Shown here one piece after another: positions 1-10,739 of a stretch of DNA of 64,000 bases. This DNA comes from Perilla frutescens. Its lineage: Eukaryota > Streptophyta > Magnoliopsida > Lamiales > Lamiaceae. Position 1 is the first letter of the stretch. Each line of letters starts with the position of its first letter. The notes under the pieces are model-generated. The model ran no database searches and was not told where the DNA came from. It saw only the letters and a list, made by a program, of their open reading frames with translations. Both the position numbers and the translations under genes were made by a program. The DNA lies in NCBI GenBank assembly GCA_026008535.1, contig BRKX01000018.1:44881588-44945587 (forward strand). The letters are read 5' to 3'.

Positions 1-400
1 CTAAGTAATATCATAATCGATTGTGCACCTCTTGTGGACAAATTAATTATGTGCCCATCTAAGTTCTGACCCATAAGTTGCCACGTGATTAGAGCTCATT
101 TTTTTTCCTTTTCATTTAAAATTCACTATTTTTTTTTTGTGAATACTAGATAAATAGATAGATAGATGGATGGAAGATCAGTTCAGAAATAATTCTCAAT
201 GAGGGGATGAATTACTAGATTTGTTACAAAATCGTGTTACATTGTCTATTCCCTTTTCAGATTTATTAGTTTTTCTCCAAAAAAAAAAAAATTGAAAAAC
301 TATTTACAATATAATCGACCATATTCAATATTTATGGACAAAAAACTGAGGTTAAATAAATCTATAAATACTAAGTATGAATTAAGTAATTAAGTAAAAT
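1..400. other. AT-rich intergenic DNA, nothing identified
   Basis: No coding potential, repeat array or RNA gene could be recognised; only short A/T runs and a small GATA-like run (gatagatagatg) are visible. Confidence 0.6.
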
Positions 401-499
401 GGGGATGACCTGGTGGTGGAGTGAGGTTGTTTGGAGATCAAAGGTCACGAGTTCGAATCTCTTCAATATCACCAGGTCGGGTGTGTGAGTAAAAAAAAA
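401..499 (+). mobile_element. Short tRNA-derived SINE (family S1)
   Basis: The head GGGGATGACCTGGTGGTGGA carries a degenerate Pol III A box and is followed about 30 bases later by a B box (GAGTTCGAATC). The body ends GGTCGGGTGTGTGAGT and runs into an A-tract. The same unit recurs at 27365-27470 (+) and, truncated, at 43731-43800 (-), 39247-39278 and 54515-54552. There is no cloverleaf, so this is a SINE rather than a tRNA gene. No clear target-site duplication was found for this copy. Confidence 0.8.
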
Positions 500-2715
500 C
501 TATAATAATCAATTATTAAATAAAACTAAAATTTAAATATTGAAAAAAATTAATTATAAACTCTAAGTATGTATAATTAATAAACTTTAATTAAGAAAAA
601 AAAACTAATAGTAATCTCAAACATATTACAAGCAGCAACTTATAAATGAACCTCGCTCTTACGATGATGTCGACCAAAATTAATTGGCTGAGCAAGCCTT
701 TAATTAATAGTAATATTTTCCGGTATTATAAGTGATACTTTTTATAATTCAAAAATTATAGTAATAATTACAGAAATGTCGCCGTCTTTTATTTTACCAG
801 TATTTTTCAGTAAAAAATTGTGATACTTTTCTCGGGGTCTAAGGCAGGATTAGGTTGGATTTGAAGCGGTACCCGCCCATATGATATAAGGCTTGTGTGG
901 AGAATTTGCTTTGTATTATATATATAATTAAGCTAACTTGCATATGACAAATGTTACTTTATTTTGCATCTATGGTTAGGCACATGATGAAATATTTTAT
1001 TTAACCAAAATGATAAAGAACAAAGAAGAAGCCAAAAAGCTTTTGGTGTTAATTAAACACTTTATAATCATGACTTTATCCCTTTTTATGCTAGATCTTG
1101 CTTTCTCTAATCACGTGAATACTCAATTATCAGTCTTAATTTATTACTACATTCTCACTTTGCAACGTATTATCATACCAATCGCACTCTCACAATTTTT
1201 TTTTAAAAAAAATATATTTTTCTCCCCAGTTATTTGTATCAATTTTGTAAATTATACGTACTTATAGTAATGTGTTAGTAAGATGAATGATAGTTTTAAA
1301 TATTTTTTTTTTGTAATTTCAAAATATAACAACTTCTTTTGAAAATGGATGGAATTACAGTACATATAGTTCATTAAAAGCATTAAAAAAAGACCATGTA
1401 GCTACAAAAGAAGAATTTTGCAGAAGGCTAGGTAGGGAATAAATAGACTTACATTACCACTATTTGAATAATTAATGAGAATAGTGTTAATAGATTTGTA
1501 GACTATAGAATCCTATAAGCAAGCTAAGCTTGCTAGAAGATCAAATTAATTAAAGTATAGAATTGGTGAAAAAATTCATAACTAAAACATTCCATATTAA
1601 TACCTATATATTCCCTATTTTGTAGGTCTAACATATGTACATAACAAATCTCAAGGTATAAATCAATTAAAGAAATTAGGCATACTACTATATATTCTAT
1701 ACGGCTATACCATTTCTTACCAATAATGTTTTCATTTTCTTAGGGTAATTACAGTTTGATACTTGACCTTTCGATCTTTTAATAAAAATGTCCCGACCTT
1801 TATATATTTATAGTTTGATATCCAACCTTGTAAATTTTTATCAAATATATCACATAATCAACTATCTTGTACCTTATAGCATATGTGGACTGCTAGAAAT
1901 CTTATGTGGATTTTTAAAATGTCACATCATACCTGAAAAAAATATTAGAAACTTAAATTTTCATATAAGTTAAATAAATTACCCTTTCACTTTTAAACTG
2001 TAGTTTATGTAAACTCGATGCCAAAGTTACGTCAATTTATCTCTTGTAAATGTACGTATATAATTTATATAAAAATGCCTTAAATCATTTCTTTTTTTTT
2101 TTATATATATTGATCTAATGTCAATTAAAATATTTACGTATATTATTACCATCACTTGTTGAGGGATGTCGTACCTAAAATTCGACAAGAATACACATAA
2201 TTATCCATTTTTCAGAGATTGTAAAAAAAAAATTATTTAAATCTTTTATATATCATGTGAATAGTTAATTATTAAATAATGTATGAATGAATATGATCAC
2301 CATAACATTACAAATTCGGCTTCGATATAAATTTAGAGTAGAATATCGAAGGTGTGACAAATGACAAGGACAAACTTAAGTTTGCAATAAAGTAAAAAAA
2401 TAATATATTCCTCTTTTTCCTCGGGAACATATGATTGTTAAAACTACGTTTCACAAAAATAGTCCAAAATTGACTGTCAAAATGACCGTTCAAACTTTAA
2501 AGCTCCTTTTGTTGGTGTAAAGGTATTCATTGCTTTCATATATTCCAAATAAATTTTTTCACATTATTTTCGAATTAATTCCTATTTTAGCTTCTTTTTT
2601 TTTTCTTACGAAGAGATTAACCCTCAGCCGCCAACACACTTAATAAATAACGTTCACGTGCGGTAGATCATGTTTGAAATTATACAAAAAAGATAAACCG
2701 TGTTTGAAAAATTAA
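500..2715. other. AT-rich intergenic DNA
   Basis: No gene is recognised. Open frames here (for example 1010-1267 and 2308-2493) have low-complexity, F/I/N/K-rich translations with no domain and no splice context. The stretch 1745-1990 loosely resembles the 'reads as phrases about ATATCCCAA' terminal-repeat style of the MITEs elsewhere in the window, but its ends could not be placed. Confidence 0.5.
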
Positions 2716-2811
2716 GTGTGACAAGAGTCAGGTTCACATCTAATGATATTGGTGATATTCGAACTTGACATCTGAACTTACACCACGCACTCCACCACTA
2801 AGCTATGCCTG
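2716..2811 (-). mobile_element. tRNA-derived SINE fragment
   Basis: Read on the minus strand this starts GGCATAGCTTAGTGGTGGAG. It contains TAGCTTAGTGG, an exact match to the Pol III A-box consensus, and a B box (AGTTCGAATAT) about 30 bases later. The head is related to the S1 family (shared GTGGTGGAGTG) but the 3' part differs. No A-tail or target duplication is obvious, so this may be an old or truncated copy. Confidence 0.65.
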
Positions 2812-3880
2812 AAACTAAACATTCTATGTCATTGACTAAACGATTTAATTACCACTATTTTATACATTCATAATGTCTTACTAAACAGTATAATTCATAC
2901 ATATTCTAATTTTAAATGAATAAATTTATGTTTTCTCTAAAAAAAGTAGGAATAAATATGACGATATGCGTGAGACGTTTATATAGATTAAAGCTAAATA
3001 GATGATAAATTTAAGTAATATTTTTGGATTAAGAAATACTTATTTTGTTCAATATATATATAGTCTACCTGTAATTTTGAATGTAAAAAAAAAAGGTTAT
3101 GCTTTCAAACAAATAAATAATTCTAATGTTTTTCAAAACATTAATTGATTAAGATAAATTCCAAAATCCATTCCTATAACTATTATTTTCAGCCGAATTA
3201 TTATCTATGTGGAAAATCTGAGATTCAACCCATATAATCGGAATTGTTGGAATTATATATAGTACTATTGAATATAAAACTAATACTATACATTTTTTTT
3301 TGGAGCACTTTTCCCATCCCATGAGTTTTTCATGTAAGCAATTCATTGTGCATGTGCATGTGTATATATATCCATGAATTAATTTTATTTGTTTTACGAT
3401 TAGGGTAATCTACAGTCGTTATTGAGACTTCAAATTTCTAACAATTCTACCGGACAATTCATACACCACATTTCTATATCGAATAAAGTTTAATTTATTG
3501 AAGCTCAACACAATACACAACTAATTGAGCTCAAAAATGAAATGTTAAATCTCACTGAAAACCCAATTTATTGTCCCAACTCCTAAGCAAAAAAAAATTG
3601 ATAACGTTATAGGGAGCAATTAGAGTACTACTAACCCCAACATAGGGGAAAGAAAACATAAGTTAAATAGCAAGTTGTGAAGTTTAAGGTTTCCCAATGC
3701 AAATGTAAGGCAAAACGTACACTTTCCACATTAGTTTCAGCCACTAATTAATTCCAATCTGTCTCATAATCACTTTTAAATTCCTTAATCTTGTGCGCTT
3801 AACATCATTAGAGCCGATGTTGCACAACCACAACACGATTATCCATAATTTGTTGCCGACTTCCCTATATTTTTATGGTT

Positions 3881-3881
<1 letters not shown>
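2812..3881. other. AT-rich intergenic DNA
   Basis: No coding region or repeat family was recognised. The minus-strand open frame at 3149-3346 is short and shows no known domain. Confidence 0.5.

Positions 3882-3969
<88 letters not shown>
3882..3969. repeat. Compound (CT)n(CA)n microsatellite
   Basis: About 21 CT units pass directly into about 22 CA units and then a short AT run. A second pure CT tract lies about 120 bases downstream. Confidence 0.97.
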
Positions 3970-3976
<7 letters not shown>

Positions 3977-4088
3977 TAAATAATAATACTAATGCGATAG
4001 GGTTATATATATTAATAATCTTCTCCTATCAACTTGCCTAGGGGGTTGCACTAATCCTTTTATTTCAGTGTCTACACCCCCTAACGGT

Positions 4089-4091
<3 letters not shown>

Positions 4092-4140
<49 letters not shown>
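4092..4140. repeat. (CT)n microsatellite
   Basis: An uninterrupted run of about 24 CT dinucleotides. Confidence 0.97.
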
Positions 4141-4141
<1 letters not shown>

Positions 4142-4880
4142 AATATTTAGTCCCATATTCTTCTATATTTTGTGAAGCCCTCAACTATATAGTCTCGATT
4201 TTATACTTTCTTAATATTATTATGAGTTAATTGTCGAAAAATTCACTATCTTTAAACGATTTTACAATTTAGACTCGATTTTTAATTAAAACATTGCAAT
4301 AATAAGTCAGTCTTTCAAATATGTAGCAAATTTGACACATTCAAATTGTTTAGACGATATTTTTTCTACATGTACAAATTAATTCAGTTTTGAGATGGCG
4401 AATATATGTGAGTTTTTTTTTTATCGTACACTGTCAGTTTTTCAATCGGAGTAATTTTTTGGGTATCTATTTTGCTACAAATTAAAATGTTGGATTATTA
4501 TATATTTTAACGTTTTAAAAGTTGTGTTAAATTGTAAGTAATTTTTTTGACAATTAACCCAATTATTTTTTAGTCATTTAATAATACCTTCTTGATCTTG
4601 AAAATTATTATGAGTCACAAGTTTTATTAAATATGACTATAAGAAGTTTAGTTGGATATGTTATTTTCTTGAATAATTTGGGTTGAGAAATTATTTGTGA
4701 TCGAACGGGCATTATACGAAAGCTATAGATTGGGCCCTAAAGCAATTTGAAAGACCACATAAGTCATAGAAAGGAATGGGAAATTAAACATTGGCCCATA
4801 TAAGTATCTTGAATTCTTGAAGCCTTCTTACACTTTTGGGCTATTTTGGTAGGTATAGTTTTATTTTCCTCATTTCTATA
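4141..4880. other. AT-rich intergenic DNA
   Basis: No gene or repeat boundary is recognised up to the MITE target duplication at 4881. Confidence 0.5.
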
Positions 4881-5286
4881 TTTTAAATAGGCTAAACCAT
4901 TATTTATATCCCAAACTATTTTCATTTTCTCAAATCTATCCCAAACTAACACTTTTATAAATTAAATACTTAAACTATTAATAACTAATCAAATATATCC
5001 CCTAATACATTTTTTTGGCTAAAATCGGAACTAAAAAAAGAGTTAAAAGAATTAGAATAAAGATATCATGTCATAGATATGATGGACTTGGCTATGACAT
5101 AAGAAGAAGATGTATTTAGCCGAAACATTAGGTAATTTTTTTTTTTTATCTAAAAAGGTATTTGGGGATAGATTTTATTAGTTTTTTAATAGTTTGAATA
5201 TTTAACTGATAAAAGTGTTAGTTTGGGATAAATTTAAGAAAATGGATATAGTTTAGGATATAAATGACGATTTAGCCTTTTAAATA
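4881..5286. mobile_element. MITE family M1 (Mutator-type), copy 1 with 9-bp TSD
   Basis: The element proper is 4890-5277 (388 bp), flanked by a perfect 9-bp direct repeat TTTTAAATA (4881-4889 and 5278-5286). It begins GGCTAAACCATTATTTATAT and ends in the inverted form (...CGATTTAGCC). The arms stay complementary for roughly 130 bases, so the element is close to a full hairpin. A 9-bp duplication with long terminal inverted repeats is typical of Mutator-derived MITEs. A second copy is at 26403-26784 and a split relative lies in the receptor-kinase intron. Confidence 0.9.
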
Positions 5287-6149
5287 TTCTTTTTATGATT
5301 AGGTGGGCTCAAAAAGTTGTCAACTGGGCCAGTTTATTCCCCAAGGCCCAAGTGGGCTTATAGGCCGGCAAAACTGCACAACTCAATCTAGGACCACTAG
5401 TGAAACGAACTGAGCTTAAGCTAGTTTTTCATAAAATATATGAGTATAACTTAACTCAAAATAGGTTGGGTTGGGCCAAGCTTTAGCCAGCCTTTGAGTG
5501 AGTTTTGCATAATTTTTTAATTTTTTTTTAAGAGAAGCATGTATATAAAGGTTTATACATACATCATATAGGTAACACTTTTCATATGCACAAAATGACA
5601 AAAAAATATGACATCCATATGATGTAGTTAAACTTATATAAAATTTTATACGATCACAATTTCTCCAATTTAATTGAATATACGCAAATAATACTTAAAA
5701 TAAATATATTTTCATAATCTTTCATTTAATATTTCACATGGATATTTTTGAGCGAAGAAATATGGACGGTAAATACTAAACATTCATTTTTGATGCATGT
5801 AAAAACTCTAAATAAAATTAAATTCTAAAAAATAATTACTATAAATCTTAATTGAAATATAATAAATCATAATTGTGACTAATAAACCCTGGATACATCC
5901 AAGCTGGATGTAATAAACCCCAAAAAACCTAAACTCTAAAACACATATCCTAAATTGAAAATTAGTGAACCCTAAAACTAATGTAAACTAATTTAATTAT
6001 TTTTATTCGGCGACTCGTGCAGTGCACTCGTCTGACGTTAACATGTGGACTCGTGCACTGCGCTTGACAATTATTATTTTTTTCAAAATAAATATATATT
6101 TTTCAGGTTTTCAGAGGATACTTTTAGTATAATGAGTGATACTTTGTTA
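5287..6149. other. AT-rich intergenic DNA
   Basis: No gene recognised. The text is AT-rich with a few scattered aaaccct motifs near 5886-5970. Confidence 0.5.
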
Positions 6150-6339
6150 GGGATTTTTTTTGTCTAAATGGATAAAAGTAGACAAAAGTAAATAGTAATT
6201 GGGAAAAAATAACAACTTTTAAAAATAGGTAGTTTGTTAGGCAATTTGTACTATATTAGACTTGGTCGCCATACCCAATGATTGGTACATTGTACTTTTG
6301 GCAGGCATTAAATGCACCTAACAGCCGAAACCCTAATTC

Positions 6340-7060
6340 TAAAAATGAAACCCTAACAGCCTCGATTATATTTAGTAAGCCTCGATTAATTTTTAGCCGT
6401 GATTATTTACTCAAAATCACCTCGATTGAAATTACAATATTCGATTAATTCATAGCCTCGATTAATTTCCTAAGTTGAGCCTCGATTATGATGATTTAAG
6501 AAGAATTGGTGATTTAAATATCAATTCTCCTGAAATCGATGCTTCATCGATTAATTATGTATCAATCGATACTTCCTCGATTAATTTTTAATAAGCATAG
6601 ATTAAGAAAAAACTATCCTCGATTTCTTTTTTAACATTGCCTCGATTAGATATTTAAATTTCATCGATTATTTTTAAAATCAAATATCGACAATAGCAAA
6701 TAAGAAAAGGGAAAAAGCAACAAGTTTTAAAAGTAGGAACGATTACTTTTCTAACTATGAACGATTAATATCTAACCATTATTGATTAATGTTATTAACC
6801 ATCGATCATGCAATTTTATCGAGACCTTCATTTAAAAGAATTGAGGCAATGTTCCCTACAATTAATCATGATTTTTTTGTGAATGCATTTATTTCTTGTG
6901 TAAGGTAGGTACTGAGTTTCAATAAATAAAAAGAAAAGCTTGTTGTCTTCATTAAATGAAAAGAAGGGGAAGGTAGGACCGAATTAATGAAAAGAAGGGG
7001 ATGTTGTACCGAATTAAATACATTCTAATGTTTTATAACGAGGTAGGTGAAATTTCTGAA
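6340..7060. repeat. Subterminal region of the composite MULE with CTCGATTA motifs
   Basis: Loosely spaced CCTCGATTA motifs are scattered through AT-rich DNA. Two aaaccctaa telo-box-like motifs sit at 6328-6357. A second partial version of the terminal repeat (aaaagggaaaaagcaacaagttttaaaagtagg) lies near 6704-6738 (described, not written further). Confidence 0.6.
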
Positions 7061-7079
7061 TAAATAGATGTAGAATCCG

Positions 7080-7260
7080 GAGCTCATTCACACTACAATA
7101 CAAATCTTATTCACAAAAATCATACAAGTTTTTATTCACACTACACTACAAATCGACGAAGAATAGCAAAAGTTGGAGAAATTTTTTCGAGCAAGGGGGC
7201 GAAAGAAAAGATTTTTCTGGAGAAAAAATAGTGCACGGAAATTTTCACCAATTTTCAAAG
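7080..7260 (+). other. Probable 5' leader exon of the MULE transposase gene
   Basis: A relatively repeat-free purine-rich segment ends CAAAG|GTACGT at 7260/7261, a good U2 donor. The next coding stretch opens at 8532 after TTGCAG, so an intron of about 1.27 kb holding the ATCGAT array and telomere-like tract would join them. Inference from splice consensus only. Confidence 0.4.
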
Positions 7261-7619
7261 GTACGTTTTGTACTCCATTTTTTTGAATTTATTTTGCAAA
7301 TATTTATTATTTTGATTATATATTGCATGTGTTGTTAGATTTACTTTGAAAATAGGTGACATAGAGTGATACGTCCTTTTTTTGGAATTGACTGTTACTG
7401 TTTAATTTAGGTTAATTGTTGTTGGTTTTGAATTTAGTCGATATTTATGTGATTTTGAGGGTTGTATAATGTTAAACTTTGCACAATCGATGCTGTTATA
7501 GAAGCATTTAGGCTGTGAAAAATTATTCGATGCCTTCATTGATATAATCGATGCCGTAGAATATAATCGATTAGTGCCTTGATTGATTATTTGATATTAA
7601 TTGTGGTTTATTTGTTGTT

Positions 7620-8345
7620 AATTGTGGATTATTTGTTGTTAATCGATGACTAGCTTTCTATCGAGGAGCATAAAAAATAATCGAGGCCTTCCTCGATAAT
7701 TAAAATAATAATCGAGGCCTTCCTCGATTAAATTACACAAACGAAAACTAATCGAGGCCTTCCTCGATTAAATTACACAAACGAAAACTAATCGAGGCCT
7801 TCCTCGATTAATTTGAAAAATAAAAACTAATCGATTAGTTAAAAAAAAATTAATCGAGTTACTAATCGATTAATTTTAGAAACAAAAACTAAATCGAGTC
7901 ACTAATCGATTAATTAAAAAAAATTAATCGAGGCACCAATTTATTAATTAAGAAAAATTAATAGTTTTAAATAAAACTAATTGATTAGTAGTTTAATAAA
8001 AAAAAAACTAATCGATTAATAGTTTAAAAAAAAAACTAATCGATTAATAGTTTAAAAAAAAACTAATTGATTAATAGTTTAAAAAAAAACTAATCGATTA
8101 GTACTTTAATTAAAAACAAACTAATCGATTAATAATTTTAATAAAAACTAATCGATTAGTACTTTAATTAAAAACAAACTAATCGATTAATAATTTTAAA
8201 AAAAACTAATCGATTAATAGTTTAATTAAAACTAATCGATTAATAATTTATTTAAAACTAATCAATTAATAATTAAAAAAAACTAATCGATTAATATTTA
8301 AAAAAAAACTAATCGATTAGTTTTAAAATAAAGCTAATAGCCTAA
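7620..8345. repeat. Left ATCGAT palindrome array
   Basis: Begins with about 50-bp tandem units containing TCGAGGCCTTCCTCGATTA (7695-7815) and continues as dozens of CTAATCGATTA(A/G)T motifs separated by A-rich spacers. CTAATCGATTAG is a perfect 12-base palindrome. On this side the A-rich strand is the plus strand; the right array is its reverse complement. Confidence 0.95.
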
Positions 8346-8404
8346 TCAATGCGGTTTTTAGAATTAATCGAGGAGATTTTATTAATTGAAGTTAATTTAA
8401 AGTT

Positions 8405-8495
8405 AATAGAGGCTTGGGGTTTATAGGGTTTTAGGGTTTACGGCTTTAGGGTTTAGTGTTTTATAGGGTTTAGGGTTTAAGAGGGTTTAGGGTTA
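8405..8495 (+). repeat. Degenerate interstitial telomere-like tract
   Basis: About ten TTTAGGG-like units (GGGTTTA, TTTTAGGG, TTTAGGG) in loose tandem, some expanded by one or two bases. The unit matches the plant telomere repeat TTTAGGG. It lies directly upstream of the transposase coding exon. Confidence 0.8.
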
Positions 8496-8531
8496 AATTG
8501 TGATCTCATATAGCATTGTTTATAAATTGCA

Positions 8532-9085
8532 GACGGTTAGACGCCGCATTATTGTACGTCACAGTGGACGATGGGAGAGATCAGAATATGTAGATGGGGA
8601 GGAACAACTCGTGACGATGTCATCCGATAAGCTGTGTTTTAGCTCGCTGGTGAGGGAGGTTCACAAGTTGTTGCGGACTGACCCGAACAGGATCGAGTAT
8701 GAATTATTTTACCTCACCAGCACCAATACTGGCAGACGGATCATAGCATCTTTGCAAGATGATGGAGATTTGCTCGATTTGCTTCACGAGCAGACTACTG
8801 AGATGGTCGTGTACGTGATTTCAAGACAGTTGGAAGGTTCTGGAGCCGGACCATCTATGAGGGACGACTATGTTCCCTACTTTTCACATGCAGAGACGCA
8901 TGGTCCTACTGCAGAAGAAGAGGGAGAAGGAGAAGAAGAGGCAGAAGGAGAAGAAGAGGGAGAAGAAGAAGAAGAACAAGAACAAGAAGAGGTGAATGAT
9001 AGAACGAGGTTGGTGGAGTCACTGTTGACAAAATTCAGTGGCTGGCTTCGTTCTTTTGCTGATCGTACAGACATATTACTGTGCT
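8532..9085 (+). pseudogene. MuDR-type MULE transposase, N-terminal part only
   Basis: The frame encodes an N-terminal Mutator transposase domain (IIVRHSGRWERSEYVDGEEQ and downstream DPNRIEYELFYLTS), then the strongly acidic E-rich linker usual in these proteins (about 8916-8992). In the family this is followed by a DDE catalytic domain and a SWIM zinc finger; here the reading frame is lost at about 9085, where it runs into the antisense of the neighbouring gene. The exon begins after an acceptor (TTGCAG, 8526-8531). No ATG lies early in the exon, so the start is either in an upstream exon or lost. The protein would not be an active transposase. Confidence 0.75.
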
Positions 9086-9089
9086 TGAC

Positions 9090-10656
9090 GGGAGTCGTCC
9101 CACCATCTAATGCACGATCAATAGCCCGATCCACATACTCCTGGACACGGGGCGCAATAGTCGTGTCAATAAGCTCCTGGACACGGGGCATCACTCGATC
9201 CACAATCCTCTGAATGAAACTCTCTGAGGGCTCCCCACTGCTCGGCGTGCGATCCCTCCTCGAACGCTTCATTCCCCAAGCTCGAGGAGGGCTCTCTGGA
9301 TCAATCGAATCAGCCGTGTGCACTGATGCATCCTCAGTGGGGGGCCGGGCTCCAGGCTCAGTATGATCTGGCTCGTCCCTCAATGCCCGACTAGTCGATG
9401 GTCGACTGGTCGCCTGACGGCCCGTCTGTGGTGTCCGAGCAGCTCTGGTGCCTCGAGCTGATGGGGGGACAACCTCCTCTGCCGATGTGGAACAACAAGA
9501 TGCCACATTTGCAAGCATCTTCTTCTTGTTCCCGGATCGAGCGGGAACAAATCTCACGCTCTGAGCTCCAGGCTCCAACTGCAAGCTCATGTAATATGAA
9601 GTTGCCGTCTCCTCGGGAGATAGCACCAACGTAACCACACATGACTGCAGGGAATTAATAATAATATCATTAAGATGAATTAACAAATATAGATCGAAGA
9701 TTCTAAATATATCAAGAAACATCAAAATGTACCACTCGCTGTAATAAGGTGGCTGGGTCGGTGGCAGGGAGTCTGAATGTCCACCTCAAACATCGAGGCA
9801 CAGTGAGCTGTCCACTGTGCACACCAGCCTCAGTAGCCAACTCCGGTATCACCTCACAAGCCCATACATGTAAAGTGGATTAATGGATTAGTTACGTATT
9901 CACTTGATTTAAACTAATTTAGAACAATTAAATTTAAACTAATTACCTGGAGTGCCCAGATCGGCCCGTAAAAATGATACTGTCCCGATCCTTTCCCGCC
10001 CATAGTCTCTCGAGTCCTGGGGACGAGGCCAATGTAGTGCATCAACGACTGGTAAGAATATGCACCCCATGGAAACGAGTTCCATCGCTCCACATCCTCC
10101 GCTAGCGCCCATACCCATGGATCCACGTACCGGTACTGATCTAGGCACAGAATCATCCGGTATATGAACAAAATGTTCGCAACCTTCACATAATCCGCAG
10201 CGTCTCTGGCCATCCCTGCTCTTTGAACCTTTCCTCCATCTGTTTGATTGTCGTTCGCTTCCCTTCGAATAAACGGTGGTAGACAGATCTCGATGGAACA
10301 ATATGATCGCCATGAGGATAGAATGTCGAGCTGCCGAATCGTAAACCTGACACCAAGGCGTACTCACTCGGACCGAACCGCAGCTGGGAGTGATGAATGT
10401 GAAACCATGCCTCCCGCCCCACACGTGCACGATCCAGCGCGTGTACCTCGAACGTCATCAGCGCGTGTATGACCCTCTTCTGGACATCACCACCTCTGTA
10501 GTCCAGAAAATATCCGAAACAACCCGATCTGAATAGTCGGACGGTGTCACCACCAATCGCGAGCAGTGTGTCTCTAATCATGTCAATAGCACCTGGGATG
10601 GCATACACGACGATCGAGGTCTTCCGGCTCCGTAACGGCAGTCTAACCCAATCAAT
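9090..10656 (-). pseudogene. DUF1985-like (Ulp1-protease-associated) gene, 3'-truncated
   Basis: Read on the minus strand, exon a (about 10656-9947) encodes a DUF1985-like domain (LRFGPSEYALVSGLRFG, then VYHRLFEGK). It breaks frame near 10205 before continuing as DAADYVKVANILFIYRM and ending ...PIWALQ|GTAATT. Exon b (9867-9733, 45 codons, VWACEVIPELA...) would be in phase, but its acceptor reads AT instead of AG. Exon c (9644 to about 9090) follows a good CTGCAG acceptor and encodes a Ser/Arg-rich segment with a repeat-like RVQELIDTTIAPRVQEYVD. DUF1985 is usually N-terminal to a Ulp1 cysteine-protease domain; that catalytic part is absent. Frameshift, lost acceptor and truncation all argue that it is dead. 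Confidence 0.7.
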
Positions 10657-10739
10657 CTAACAACATTTTCAAAATTAAAACTAATAAAGTAAATTCTTTT
10701 AATATTTCATATAAATTGGAATTCCTTAAAATTTAAATT

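Noticed and set aside
401..499. tRNA gene suggested by A and B boxes
   Set aside because: No acceptor or anticodon stems form; the sequence is repeated and has an A-tail, so it is a SINE.
9391..9642. Overlapping frames on both strands at 9391-9642
   Set aside because: Shadows of exon c of the DUF1985-like gene, whose frame alone is in phase across splice sites.
9939..10430. Minus-strand frame of 163 codons
   Set aside because: Its translation is unlike any DUF1985 region; the other two frames together, with one shift near 10205, give the family-like protein.
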